64,000 bases of DNA, from assembly GCF_964204645.1 (NCBI RefSeq), contig NC_134026.1, forward strand, positions 1,612,001 through 1,676,000. The letters run 5' to 3'. Positions 31,501 through 44,030 of the stretch are shown here, in pieces. The notes under the pieces were generated by a model, which was given only the letters and a program-made list of their open reading frames with translations, did not search any database and was not told the origin of the DNA. Both the position numbers and the translations under genes were made by a program. Source of the DNA: Tubulanus polymorphus (Eukaryota; Nemertea; Palaeonemertea; Tubulaniformes; Tubulanidae). How positions within the stretch are numbered: position 1 is the first letter of the stretch; each line of letters begins with the position of its first letter.

Positions 31501-34500
31501 ATGATCGAATACGATTCTTGAATTCGAAAGGTTTCGTTGTCATCATCTCTTATTTCTACGCGAGATCGTTAAGTGTTTGGATTTGAAGAGTTTCACCACG
31601 AAAATACTATTATACGAACCAGCACAAATACATATATAACACTTTATCTATTTCACAGGTGAACAATTTATATTTGTGTAGATAAAATATTTTGATTTAT
31701 TTAGTTCAAGTGACAATTTTATCTCTTATTCACACATAACGATTTAGTTGGGGATTTTGAATGTCTGATAAATGGATCTGATGATACCCGGGGAGTCTCG
31801 AGGGGATGTCTCGTCAGTCAGTCCCGGAATAGGAGATATATTATAGGATTAATAATATGCATGTTTATTGTATAAACATAATTACGATAGATCCCTCATA
31901 TCTATATTAGCATGTTATATTTGAACACTAGCCTGTGTTGATTTCCTGAAAAACCAGTTCAGTGAGGACAGGAAATTTATCCCCGTAACTCGCTGCAATA
32001 GTTACTGAACTTTATTTTCTTATTCTGATAAATGAATATAAATCATTTACATCTTATCAACAAGATTAATGATGTCAGTATACCCGGGTGTAGCTGACCT
32101 CGAACCCTCATTCAATCAATCTACAATCAATGATCTCTTTTGTTTCCTTGTCTTGCAACATCTTCTATATTTCATAGTGCTACATTCAGTAGCTACACTC
32201 ATATAGTGCTTGAATTCTTCCAATAGATGGTTTTCTAGTTTAGATAGATAGTTCGACCTAAAATCTTTAAACTCGATTTCGAGATTTCCAGATCGGGGAG
32301 GGAATTTACCGATCAGCTGTTTAAAAAAAAAACATTCCGATCAAAAATTTGATATAATCGCAAACTTTGTACAGTGTGAAATCAATGGTGCTTTGTTTTG
32401 ATGAATGTCCGATTACATTTGGTTCAAAATCGATACAACAAAGAGATGTTTTCAATAAGTCTTCAAAGTGCATTGTGTATCAATATGAACAAAAAAAAGA
32501 TAGAAATTCATGATTGTGATGATATTTTTATTGATTTCGATCATGGATATCTTTATTATAATAACATTATTCTAACCAAGCTGACGGTGAATGCATGTTC
32601 TTTATTAATCTTTAGTAGTGGTGCTAGTCGCTAACTAACTATACTATTTAAAAAAAATGGCCAGTTTTATTTTGGCTTTGGGCGCTTTTTCATCTAATTT
32701 GCACAGCGCAAATAATGCTTGGATAAACCAACTGCTTGCCCTATGATAAAGCCAGCATGTCCCATTAGTGTGTCCCATTGTTTTAAAAGTCATAGAACTC
32801 AATTAAAGTTAGATTATGATGTATGTTATGGCTATGATTATTTTCACAGCAAACAGACAAGTGTTTCACCATAAGATGTAAAGCATTATGCTCAGTCTCA
32901 TGATGATTAATAGTATATACCAGTTGCGTATACCTCAGCAGTGGTAAATCCTCCAGGGGATTAAAGCGTGAAACCTGTTATAACGGTTTTCAGATTTGAT
33001 CATAAAAGAAACCAATTCAGTTTTTGCGCAGTGACAGCCACTCAATGGTGGATGGATTAGAGCAGGTTTCGATTAAACGTATTCCGGTTTGAGAATATCA
33101 ATTGCGGCTTGCGAACTCTCTACCGGCCTGCTGTAGAGCGTATTCTGGTCGAAGCAGACGCGCCAAGCAGAAGAGTAGAAACCAATTGAAACCTGCATTA
33201 TTCTCTGCGCCATTGTTCCATGAAAAAAATATAAAATGCACTGTTCATAGTGATAACATTTTAAGAATAGGACAACAATCACCGGTAGAATTGATAAAAT
33301 AATGAATATTTATCGTGATAATACCTGATTTGATAACTAGAATATGTTATTTTAGATTTCTAATTCTTGGTTATTTCCTGATTAACATTGCTTTGAAAAA
33401 TGTAGCCCCAGTTCTTTATCTAAATACTACTCAGATATTGCAGTAGTTTAGATTTCCCCTATGTTTTGTGATACTGGTTTGTCCTATCTCGATGTGTGTT
33501 CGTCTCGTTTTTTCTGTTACGTTGATATATTTCAGTTATAAACAATTGCTGTGTATGGAAATTGTCTCGTCAGGAAATACCATATAGCAAAAATATTCAG
33601 TAATTTCAGTGTAATACATCTGAATAGGGATAAAGCTGCTTCTGAACTCGCACAAACTAATCCATATCTATAATACACTCACTCTTATATAGCATCAAAT
33701 ATGGCTTGATTTTCACTTTCTGTCTATAATCAACAGAAATGAGGTTTGGGTTTGGAAGAATAGATATCGGGTAATTATTTATTTCTTCAATTCATATTTT
33801 CAGCTCGGGGAACTATACAACTATATATATATATATATATTTAATTATTATTTGAAGGATTATTTTACGTTTCGAAATGTTTGAAAAAGCTGTCATTTTC
33901 TAAATGATGATTTTTACGTATTTTGAATTACAGCCTGAGTGAGAGTTATTTGACAGTGAAAGGTGCAGCGTTAATTCTACCGCAGTCAGAATGTCACAGA
34001 CGTATTACAAAAGGAACCCACGCAGGTTTGTTACATCTTTCACAGTACATGAAATCCCGAACCCGGTTCTGCAGTTTTCGCAATTGAAACTTGAATAAAA
34101 CATTTGAAATTGAAACTGATTTTAATTCAAATTTAGCCTAAGGACTGTGGAACTGGGTCGTATGGTTAGTTACTGAGTAAAATATTGTGATAGGTCATTT
34201 CTGATTAGGTAGAATATTTGGTCAGATGATTTTCCAATCTATCAATGTTGTTGTTGTTTGTTTATTCAGGGGATATGCAGAACCACCTGCAGGCCATGTT
34301 CCATTTATTGCGGCCTCAAGATACAATCAAACTGGTAGGTCTTTACTTAAAGTCGCTATCAAACTATTTTTGATCAACCATTCACATTGGTGGCTTATGG
34401 ACCCATGCTTGTTTGACACATGCCACACGTGGCCTGACCAAAAACAACGGGTCAAATTATTCCAAATGAATGTCGACTGGTACTGGAAGTGATTCACCTC

Positions 34501-37500
34501 ACTTGCCATGACAATTTGAGTGAGTGATTTACGTCTTGTCCAAGACTTGTCTAAATCATCTCTTGTGTGATCGCCGATTTTAATTTCATTGATTGATCTA
34601 TCGGAATATTTGCCCAATCATTCTGTAGTTTGTCATCAGTAAGTTTTAAGTTTATTGTTTTTTAGGCGGTGAAATTAGAGAGTGGAAATCTGGAAGTGAA
34701 TCGTTATTTAACGGTTGTAACATGTATCGGTCGTCAGGACACTGAGGAATGTTTATTACTCGGTATAGATATCAATGAACGCACGACTATCGGTCTGGTG
34801 TTACCGGTATGGGCTGATACTAAAATCAGACTCGACGGAGACGGGTATGACCTACGAAATAATTCTCATTTTACATCTGCAGGAAGCTTTTTCGATACGA
34901 TTTTAATCTATAAACTTAAGAGAGAAGCCAAAAAGTCACCTTAATTGAGTCTGAACCATTTTCAGTTGAAAAATTCAGATTTTCTGGCTTTCGATTGTCA
35001 ATTTTCTTTCATATGAACACAGACAGTCGCAATCATGCGTCATAGTAGAAAACTATTGAATATTTCATATTTTCGAGAGATAATTATTGATTAGTTTTCG
35101 CTGTATTCAATCGGTATTTAATCGTTTGTGTTGTTGACTTTCAGCGGGTTTATCATCGATATCGAAGAGAAATGTCACATCTTCAAACCGGTATCAGTAC
35201 AGGCTATGTGGTAAATAACCGTCCATTATATTCGCTACATACAATTTGAGATAATGCTATAACCAGAAACCATCGATTTATTCTCATCAAATTACGCGCG
35301 CTGATGATCAGATTGCACAACTGCTCTTTATTTATATTCTAGTCTAGCACCTGTCGGCTTCGAACAACAATACGAGCTTCTTATTATTATTATCACAAGT
35401 GAATAGCATATATTTCTTGAAAAATAACGGTTAAAAATTTATATTTGACTCGTTGATATTTTAGGTCGGCGTTACAAAGTTTATATAAGGTCACCGATGT
35501 GGCTATGAAGAATTATTACTACCCCGGTGGTCTAACGCACACGTGGATGTGTTATTATGAAAGTCGTATAAAATCCGATCGTGCTTCGATTAATGAATGG
35601 CATCTGATGGAAGATGTGACGTCACATCGTTCTGATTCACCTATCTTCTACGGTGAAAGGTAAACTATTGATTATGTGTCTACGTTGATCGGGGAATCGG
35701 GAGAGCCTGTTCAACTAGCAGGGTTCCTATGGGTCCTTACATTCCTTAATTACGTGAAAATGTAGGAAATGTACCCTAAGGTTTTGAAAAAAAATTCCTG
35801 AAATGTTAAGTTGACTGATCCGTAGAAACCCTGACTATGGTTTGATAAAAACACCTAACAAGATAAAAGTAATTCTTTTCAAACTATTTATTATTGGTCC
35901 GTATTGATTAAGGAACTTGGAACCTTTTAAACTAGATTTTCATTCAAACTAGACATTACGTATATACATGATAATTTAGTAGTTTCTGTAAGTTTCAGAG
36001 AATATACCAGAGAACAAGATAATTTTATGATAGGTATCGATTACGTGTGTGATGAATTGAGCGCCATGGTTCCTACAGCACTGGGAAATCGGGAGAAATT
36101 TGGCAATTTGGCTGTTTGGAAATATTTCAAAATTGGATCGATTGCCCAAAATCAACTTTCTTCAGCAATGTTTCTTGGAAATCACCTCTATCAACCAGAC
36201 ACTTCTAAAATGTTGACGTCCCTGTGGTTTATTACTAGGGAAAGTTGAGAAATATCCCATGAAATACTTGGGAAGAACTTCGAATTCGTGTTACTTCCTT
36301 AAATTGATTACCGGTCATTCTTTCAGCGCTGTTACCGACCAAGAGAAACTTCACTGTCTCATCAAGAACAAACTCAGAGAGATTATGTTACAAGTAGATT
36401 TAGAAGAGGTCACAAGTAAATACGTAAGTTTACTTTAATTATGAAATACTACCTGTAATTAAGTATAAAATAATAATATAGAATTCATTACAATTACTGA
36501 TCCATCTCATATTACAGTTAAGACTCAGAGTTGAAGAGGAATTAGGAATGAGTTTGAAGGAATATCGTAGTTATATCGACAATGAAATGCTCATTATTCT
36601 CGGACAAATGGATTCGGCCTCTGAAATATTAGACTTTCTGTATCTCGGTTCTGAGTGGAATGCTTCTAATTTGGAAGAACTCAGACAAAGAGGGTAAGAA
36701 CCAATTCATCTTATGCCTAAACATAGATTTCTAGAATTATCTTGAGTTTTGTTACGACTCAATTATTTTTTTATTTTCAGTATTGGTTATATTTTAAACG
36801 TCACTCGTGAAATCGACAATTTCTTTCCTGGAATGTTTGAATATATGAACATTCGTTTGTTCGACGAGAAGGAGTCCGATCTGTTGAAATATTGGGAGAA
36901 AACGCACCGTTTTATATCAAGAGCTAGGTATGATATATGAATAATGATACAAAACTACGCTTTGTCGTGATATAGGATAAAAGATATAAGATTGCTCCCA
37001 CAAATGAGAAAGAAAACCAAATCCAAAATGAGCTGATATTTAATTCAATGTTTTGACTATATCCTATTTGTCATCTCCAGGAATATTTAAGTTAATACAA
37101 AATTATGAGATATATACATTCAATCCAGATCGTAGAGACTAATAAATACTTTGTGTTGTGTTTGGGCAATAGGTTTTGGCTGTTCAGTTTGTAAAACGGT
37201 GCATGAATGATATTTTTGTAGAGATCGTGGATCTAAATGTCTTGTACATTGTAAGATGGGAATAAGTCGTTCTGCTTCTACTGTAAGTTAGTTTTCTAGT
37301 TCCACAGTTCCTCACAACTCAAGAGTTGAAGAAGAACTCATTCTAACTGCTGATTAACTCTGGAACTGGATCTTGTATTTCTTTCGTAGAATTTTTCCGC
37401 ATTATTCATTTTTGCGTTGCTGGTTTATTTGAATAGGTGATTGCATTCGCGATGAAGGAGTACAGCTGGTCGTTAAAAGAGGCTTTGAAATTTGTGAAGG

Positions 37501-40500
37501 ACAAACGCGGCTGCGTTCGACCTAATCCTGGATTTATGGCTCAACTTGAAACGTATCAGGGTATTCTTGATGCCAGGTACATACAGTAGAACCCAATATT
37601 GACTAGAAATAACTAATATTCAGTTTCATTCATATTTTGGATAGATTACTTCTATCCACAATGAGAATTATTTTTAAAAGTTTTACCTATGTCATACATA
37701 GTCTAATTTGATTTTGACCTGCTGAAACTTTTTGGATTCAGAGATTTGGAAAATCTATGATCTAAATACTGAATCAATCATCAATGTTACTGTTGTTCGT
37801 ATGATGCATTTTATTTTCTTATATTGCAGCAATCAGAGGCACAATAAACTGTGGAAATCAATGTCGGATACAGATTTGAATAAAGATCAGGAGGGTGGAG
37901 GAATGTTCGGCGATGAAAACGAAACGCCGGAATATACCTTACCATTAACACCGCAACCGGGCAGACGTAGACTTCTGAAACGTCCGAAATCATGGTGTTC
38001 AAAACAGGACGGTTCCACTAGTTTTATAGTAGTTACTGATACAATGGGTAAAATTCATTTCTCTGTTTCCCACTCCGAATGAATTTATAGTTGTAAATCT
38101 TGTATTGATGCACTAATTGAATTTCAAATTTTGAAAAATCAATCTTTACTTTAATGATTGATGATATCTTAGACTCATCAGTCTATATTCTGTGATATTT
38201 CACTTTTTATGCAAAACTTATTTCTGTTCAATATTCAGTAACAATTATTTTCACTTTCACAGATGTTGACGACAATATGGGCGAAGATCTGATCACGTAT
38301 CACTTTGATACGGCTGGATACACCGACCTACACGGTATCCACGAGGAAGAATTCGACGCTATGGAAGAATGTTATCCGGATATTCCGTCGCCGATGCAGG
38401 TCGATCCTCCGGTTTACGCGGACGGCGAGGGCGTCGAATTGATCGCTTATAATAAACTATTAGATCGTTGTTACGCCAAGGCTTTGTTAGAGGCTGTAAC
38501 TATAGCGACCGGCGGTTCGTCCAGCAGTTCGTCGGAAACGTCCGATATGACGGCAGGGTTTTATAACTGTTTGAGATTACATGACATGGTTTACTCGGAA
38601 CAATCTGGTGCTATTTATCAACGCGAAGCCGACCAGCAGCTCAGTTTTGTGAAATTACGTCCAGATGGTAGTTGGATCAAAGCGGTTCCGCCTTCACCCG
38701 AACCGAGCGTGATGTTTACGATCACCGGTATCGATGGTTCCGTAAGTAACACCGATAATAATAACGCCCGTATCCAGGACGACAACGACGACGACGACGA
38801 ACTGGATGAAGTGATCACCAGTCACCCGGTCGATTGGAAAGATGAGATCGCTCTCAGCGCGGGAACCGTACGAAAACAAACCAAACACATCGAACAACGT
38901 ATTAAACAAGTCGATCGTATTCGCACGGAGTCGATGAGTTCAATGGATTCAATGGATGAAACGTGTTCAGATCCGGGAACGATGGAAACAGTTACAGCAG
39001 ATGATTCACCGCAGTCAACGACTAGTCCAAAAAAACAACAAAATACAACAGATTCACAGCAACAACAACCACAACAACGCGCGTCATCGGTGATTTACGA
39101 AACAGAGAATATTCAACTGAGCCCCGGACTCGTTAAACGTACTAAAGATCAGATAGAAAGAAGAAGAGTGTAAGTTAGATGAGCTTTTCTTTACTGATAC
39201 ACGAATGAAAATTATTTTTCTCATAACGAGAGAAATCCCACAATAACGAAGCCAAGATTGAAAAATTCTACAACACGCCTGATGATGGCTAACAGTTGTT
39301 AGCTGAAACGTCGCTCCTCAAATATAATCACTCTGATATAGAATTTTTCAATCTTGGTTTCGTTATTGTGGGATTTCTCTTGTTACCATCATACACGGAT
39401 ATTGTGTATCTTCTTGATTTTCCTCATGATTCTCTATTTTCGAAGTATGTCACTTCATGCCTCAATACTGATTTCAAACTCAATCAACTAGTATCCCTCA
39501 CATATACCTCTCCTTTTAGTTACGATGATGGTCTATAGACTTTTGAATTTTGATTTTGTTTTTAATCTTTTATATAATGGGTTTTCAACCTTATTCTTTA
39601 TTCCCCACATCTGAGTGTACAGACTATTCTATGTATAGACTATATTTACTCTTTAGATTACATCGATTTAATGCAATTTTTGAATAAGATTTATGTTTTC
39701 TTTTCAGAGATGAAAAGGCAGGCGTCGGTCGATCATCGAGTATGCGAGAAAACCGAGTTACGGCAAAAGTTGAAATCGCCAGCAGACGCATGACAACAAC
39801 CGAACGACCTTCATTCGACGATCAAACCGATAATTTTACCCTCCTCCCCGCTGCCCCCACCGCTGCTGCTGCTGCTGCTGATAGTGATTCTACTGCTGCT
39901 GCACAATCATCATCCATCACTGATGACTTCGTGCTCGATCAACGTTCAAGTTCTGACGACGACGATTCAAAATCGGCGCCAACTTCGCCGGTCGTATCGC
40001 GGCGTAAAAAACAGAAGACTTCATCCGCACGAACGGACGAAGAGGACAGTTTGATGGTTTATAGAATTGGCGACGCTGAAGTTGTCGTTCACGTCGGGAA
40101 AGTGAAACGTCGAACGATGGGTAAGTACGATATCAAACTCGAGTATGAAAGTATCAGGTTTGTGACGATTGTATAAAAACCCACTGTAAGAATGAAAAAA
40201 GAGTCCGAAATGTTCCTTTCCTTGAGCGTGTCCTGGTTGAGCTGGTTATTTATTCAGCGTTTCACACATTGAATAAACTACTATACTCAAGGAAACATTT
40301 CCTTCTTTTCTAAGTGTGGGATTTTATGTTACCCGATGTATTATATTTTTTACTTCGTATTGTTTCGTTTTTCGATAGATTTCGAGCAGCTTAAACATGA
40401 CACTGAAACCATGGAATCGGACGATGCAAGTAAACAACAATCGGAAGAAAGCGGCGAAGAGTTCGTCGGAGCAGACGCTAAATTAAGAGAAATCGAGGCT

Positions 40501-41445
40501 GAATGTCCTCTGATGCCGGGAACCGTTAAACTACAAAAGGAGGTGATTGAGAATCGAATGGTAGGAGAAGGTACATCTGGTTTAACATCGCCAGTCTCGC
40601 CGGAATCCGTGCCTTCGCGTGGTTCGATATTTTCACCCGGAAGTCCTATCGAATCGCTACTTATACCCGTGGACGGCGAGCCGGTCGTTACGAATACCGA
40701 ACAAGGCGGCGGTAGCTCCCCGACGACGAGTAGTTTATTGCTAGTCGATGAATTGCCGAATCCGGGTGTCGTTAGAGAAAAAATGGAAAAGATCGAGAAT
40801 AAGCGTCAAAGAGTCGGCGACGTTAGTTCGAATCGTATGAGTAAACAGACTTTACAGCTTATATGTGACGTCGGGGAAAGTTTACAGAGCATTCCAAAGG
40901 GAGAAGTCGGAGACGACGATGAATTAGTTCGAAAAGGCTTCGTGAAACTGATAACGAAAGCGATTGAATGCACGACGCCCGAAGATGTTCAATCACCGGA
41001 TGTGGAACCGGAAGAAGAGACGATTCGACGACCGAATTCATTGTCTATAAACACCGTAGATTCGATAGAACGCAGAGCTCATAGCGATAGTAGTGTGACA
41101 ACTACTCCGGAACTATTAGAACTACCGGCGCGTCCGAGTAGTGACGGGTCCGGCGATCACGCCAAACATTGCGAAAAGGTAGCCGTGAAAAACTTAGTCG
41201 GTAAATTCGAGTCTCAAACAGCTTGCAGCGATAGCGCTGCATCGGCCACTGAAAATATGGACACAGAGTATAGAAAGGAGACCTGTAATAGCAGCGCAGA
41301 ACGTAGTTATTCAACTCCTGTTTCTCCGATGAAAACTAACGAATTATCATCTCGTAAAGTACGTAAACTACACGGCAAAACGCATCCACTTGAGCGATTG
41401 AATACAGAACCACAGCTTAAAGGTCCATTCTATAATACTATGTAA
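28566..41445 (+). CDS. SSH: Slingshot protein phosphatase (cofilin phosphatase)
   Basis: Dephosphorylates and activates ADF/cofilin, promoting actin turnover. Coding exons: 28566-28619, 28976-29034, 33934-34025, 34270-34334, 34666-34844, 35145-35210, 35465-35659, 36327-36423, 36518-36693, 36781-36927, 37222-37282, 37437-37576, 37830-38047, 38263-39169, 39708-40120, 40379-41445; 3,936 nt, 1,311 aa, all phases agreeing. It starts MALVTVQRSPSPS as in vertebrate SSH. Then come the SSH-N region (KGAALIL, HIFKPVSVQAMW), a DEK_C-like helix segment at about 255-300 (EVTSKYLRLRVEEEL) and the dual-specificity phosphatase domain with HCKMGISRSAS, catalytic Cys about residue 387 and general-acid region YDE replaced by FDE. 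The tail of about 850 residues is acidic and Ser-rich. It carries four G-x-V...IE-x-R repeats and ends near LHGKTHPLERL. The join of exon 2 (donor GAAG|GTAAAG) to exon 3 is chosen by phase. Paralogue level (SSH1/2/3) is not resolvable; invertebrates usually have one. Confidence 0.95.
30298..30450. repeat. Dispersed repeat, copy 1
   Basis: Contains ACTGGTTCTGGAAGTGATTC then GAGTGAGTGATTTAC and AAATCATCTC. The same order recurs at 34405-34565. Both are in SSH introns. Confidence 0.5.
30854..31061. mobile_element. MITE family A, copy 3
   Basis: Fullest copy: left TTAGGCTAAACAAGATACC-TCATTTCTCC, internal GGGTAGATAGGCAGCCGGTC and GTCAACTTTTAAGCTCAGC, right GAGAAACAAGGTATCAATTG. The ends are inverted. 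Confidence 0.65.
33062..33196. mobile_element. Small inverted-end element
   Basis: Ends GCAGGTTTCGATT and AATTGAAACCTGC are inverted copies with one mismatch; 135 bp, no coding capacity, in SSH intron 2. Confidence 0.5.
34405..34565. repeat. Dispersed repeat, copy 2
   Basis: Shares ACTGGTACTGGAAGTGATTC, GAGTGAGTGATTTACG and AAATCATCTC with 30298-30450. It lies in SSH intron 4. Confidence 0.5.
35717..35836. mobile_element. CAGGGTTYCTA-ended MITE
   Basis: Ends CAGGGTTCCTATGGGTC and GATCCGTAGAAACCCTG are inverted with few mismatches, flanked by TAG and CTA. The interior is rich in short GTAGGAAATGT-like stretches. SSH intron 7. Confidence 0.6.
37046..37081 (-). repeat. Hammerhead-like core relic
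   Basis: The minus strand reads CTGGAGATGAC, a 12-nt spacer, then GTCAAAACATTG. This matches the core layout of the foldbacks at 39.2 and 56.7 kb, but the long arms are degraded. SSH intron 10. Confidence 0.35.
39229..39380. mobile_element. Foldback element, 42-bp arms, with hammerhead-like core
   Basis: Arms 39229-39270 and 39339-39380 are reverse complements with one mismatch (C to T). The 68-bp loop contains CTGATGA (39279-39285), a T, a 6-bp GCTAAC/GTTAGC stem with an AGTT loop, and then GAAACGTCG. It lies in SSH intron 14. Confidence 0.75.
40176..40323. mobile_element. Imperfect foldback element
   Basis: AACCCACTGTAAGAATG...GTCCGAAATGTTCC...TTCCTTGAG pairs loosely with CTCAAGGAAACATTTCC...TCTAAGTGTGGG. 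The loop has a second small inverted repeat (TTATTTATTCA with TGAATAAACTA). SSH intron 15. Confidence 0.45.
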
Positions 41446-43600
41446 ACTGTTAGAAATACCGTATTGAATACATGGAAGTCGCTCGCCGTAATCATATCCA
41501 ATGTTTATACCGGTAAAACTGTTCTAAATTATCCAAATACACAAAATAGATGAATATTCGTATATAAGGTATGCAAAATGTTTTAAACTTGTTTGGATTG
41601 TGTTTTGTAATGCGCATGTCTTCAGCACCATATTACTACTCGATATACTAACTAAACGCTGTGTTTGTATGAGTATTTTTATATACGTATTTTGAGGAAG
41701 AACTTGACGTATTTTTTCGGTAATTTACAGGAATTTTCGTATCGCTGAGAAATGGATGATGAAGGTTGTAATTTGAATTAGAAACTGCGCGACTGAGCAG
41801 GGTTAAAATAACTTCATTAATGATGATAGATTTATAAACATGTATATACCGGTATGAATAATGTATGTACAAGTAGAGTTGATAAATACATTTTGATGTT
41901 TGGATGTATGGTATATTTGTTGTGCATGGTATGTACCTCTAATTAACAAGGTTCAAAGTGGGATGTAAATCATTTATTATATTTTCAACATTTGAGTAAT
42001 GTATGTAGCTGGTATCTTTATTACCATAACCCTTTCAGTGTGTCTACACTGCAGTGCGGTGTTTGAATCGATTTAGCCGGTTAACCGCGTAACCCGGTAT
42101 TTAAAAATTCTCAAATTATCTCAAGCACTTTCGGGCATTAATTAGTCAGCGATGAAAGAGTTAACTGTCTCTTGTGATACTAAAGTTTCTGATTTTTCGT
42201 GAAAATTGATATTCAATAATTTTCAGATGAAACTATTTGTTCTAGAAATCCAGTCGGAATATCAGGCTAAATAGTAGCAAAGCTTCGCTCAGAAAGTTAC
42301 ATAAGGTAATATTTAATATTCCACTGATTATGGTATTCACATAGTCATGCATCTTGAACATTAAAGTATGTGTAAAGATTGATTACTCAAGGCTTTCAGA
42401 GACTTTATACAGTCTATTCAATACTAGATTTTAAACCAATTGATCGATAAAATGTGATGTCTTTATATTGGCTTTCCGATATTAAAAATCAAGGCTGCCT
42501 AGTTGTATATATGTAGTATGTACTAACTAGCGATTACTCAAGTATGAATCGTAATTTATAACAGATAATTGTATGGTTTAACCACGATATATTTGCTGTA
42601 TTAACAAGTATTTGTAAATTTGCGCAAGGCTCTTGGACATTCCATGGTAAAGCAGTAGAAACAGACCGATTATTTTCTTTTCAAAGTAGATTTCTTCCAC
42701 CTATCGAAAATACTGTATATTGGTTGTTGTGATCATGTAAAATGAATTCAGTGAATATGTATGTGCGTGTATCTATTTGTTTGTAGTGATACCTAAACTA
42801 AGTGCCTAAAAAACCTGGCTTTTAATAGTGCCTAGCACAATGAGGAATACTTCAATTAAAATCTGTGTCTGAAATGGGAAGATAACTCGATGCTACTATT
42901 GTCAAAATCATTATCACGGTCACACCAGACGTGTATATAGTAATTTATGATCATTTGTACATTTTGCCAATTATGATGAAATGCCAAATATTCACTCAGT
43001 GGTATTTTACAGAGCATATTTGGTGGTTAATGTATTTGTAGTTTAAAGATTTTGTTTATAGAATGTGCTTCATTTAATTGAAATGTTTGTATATGATTAT
43101 CATGTGCTACAGATGTTTTTAGCATGTTGTTTTTGAAAGAAATCAGATTTTATCAGAGAATACTCGATCGTTTTCTAGTTCTTCGTATCATTCCATTTCC
43201 ATGGGCTGAAGATCCATCCATAAACATGTTATCCTCTCACTATGATATGTTCTTAGGATCACATCATTGGGTTTAGGTCTAGGGCGCATGGCTCCATCTA
43301 ATTTGTTGAAAATTGGATTCCGCAAACATTTTGTTTCATATCACCGAGACCACCTATGACTGACAAAACTATAATTTTTTATGAAACATAATTTCTTTTA
43401 TTTTAGTCAATGATACGCGAGTGACAACGATATAAGATTATGCTAAAAGGGAAACTTGTGAACTTCATTGAAGTGACTAAGAATTAGGTACAACTAAATA
43501 TCCGATAAAAGCAAATGTGACCCAGTAATTGTATTTCTGTGTAAACTTCACATACAGTGTGCAACCAATTTTGTGTTAGTAATAAATAAAACAAACATTT
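41446..43600 (+). other. SSH 3' UTR
   Basis: AT-rich non-coding sequence after the SSH stop. It includes a MITE family B copy at 42028-42164. Overlapping AATAAATAAA at 43581-43590 is the best distal polyadenylation signal; an earlier end is possible. The minus-strand gene ending at 44031 has a TTTATT (AATAAA on its strand) near 43,396, so the two 3' ends may overlap. Confidence 0.4.
42028..42164. mobile_element. MITE family B, copy 2
   Basis: Starts AACCCTTTCAGTGTGTCTAC, has ACTGCAGTGCGGTGTTTGA, and ends TCAGCGATGAAAGAGTTAA. It matches 18326-18440 and lies in the probable SSH 3' UTR. Confidence 0.6.
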
Positions 43601-44030
43601 GTGCGTAAACAAATGATGCTTGTTGGCACATCATAGCGAAACCAATTTATTAAAACAAAGTCCTAAGATAGAAAGCCACATTATAGTTCGATGTGTCATT
43701 TTAGTTTGAATTGGAATGCATATATGAGCCCAATAACAATTGAATTAGATCTAATTATGTGTATAGTACGTATTGAGCAGAACATTATTTTCTCATGAGA
43801 AAGTCCCACCCACAAGTCCCTGATCCAGAAAGCTGCCTATATATACCCGGTATATATATATTGTGAAGAACACCTTGTAGCACCATTATAAGATAAAATT
43901 CAACTCATTCAAAAAAATTCAACCGTTCATTGTTAAAACATTGAAGTAGTAGTACTTTACTTTGCGCTAGAGTATATAAATTGGGACCTTCAAATGCAGC
44001 ATGTTTCTAAGCCTTCGAATGTAAATTAAA

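Larger units (their letters stand above)
29035..33933 (+). other. SSH intron 2, repeat-rich
   Basis: A 4.9-kb intron with MITE family A copy 3, a dispersed repeat near 30,300 and a small inverted-end element at 33,062. No extra exon is required because exons 2 and 3 join in phase. Polypyrimidine and TA-rich stretches precede exon 3. Confidence 0.6.

Noticed and set aside
36027-36248. 73-codon frame in a Slingshot intron, possible extra exon
   Set aside because: The flanking exons (35465-35659 and 36327-36423) join in phase and match the family without it.
39296-39538. 80-codon frame after the Slingshot exon
   Set aside because: It begins inside the foldback loop and runs through its right arm; intronic.
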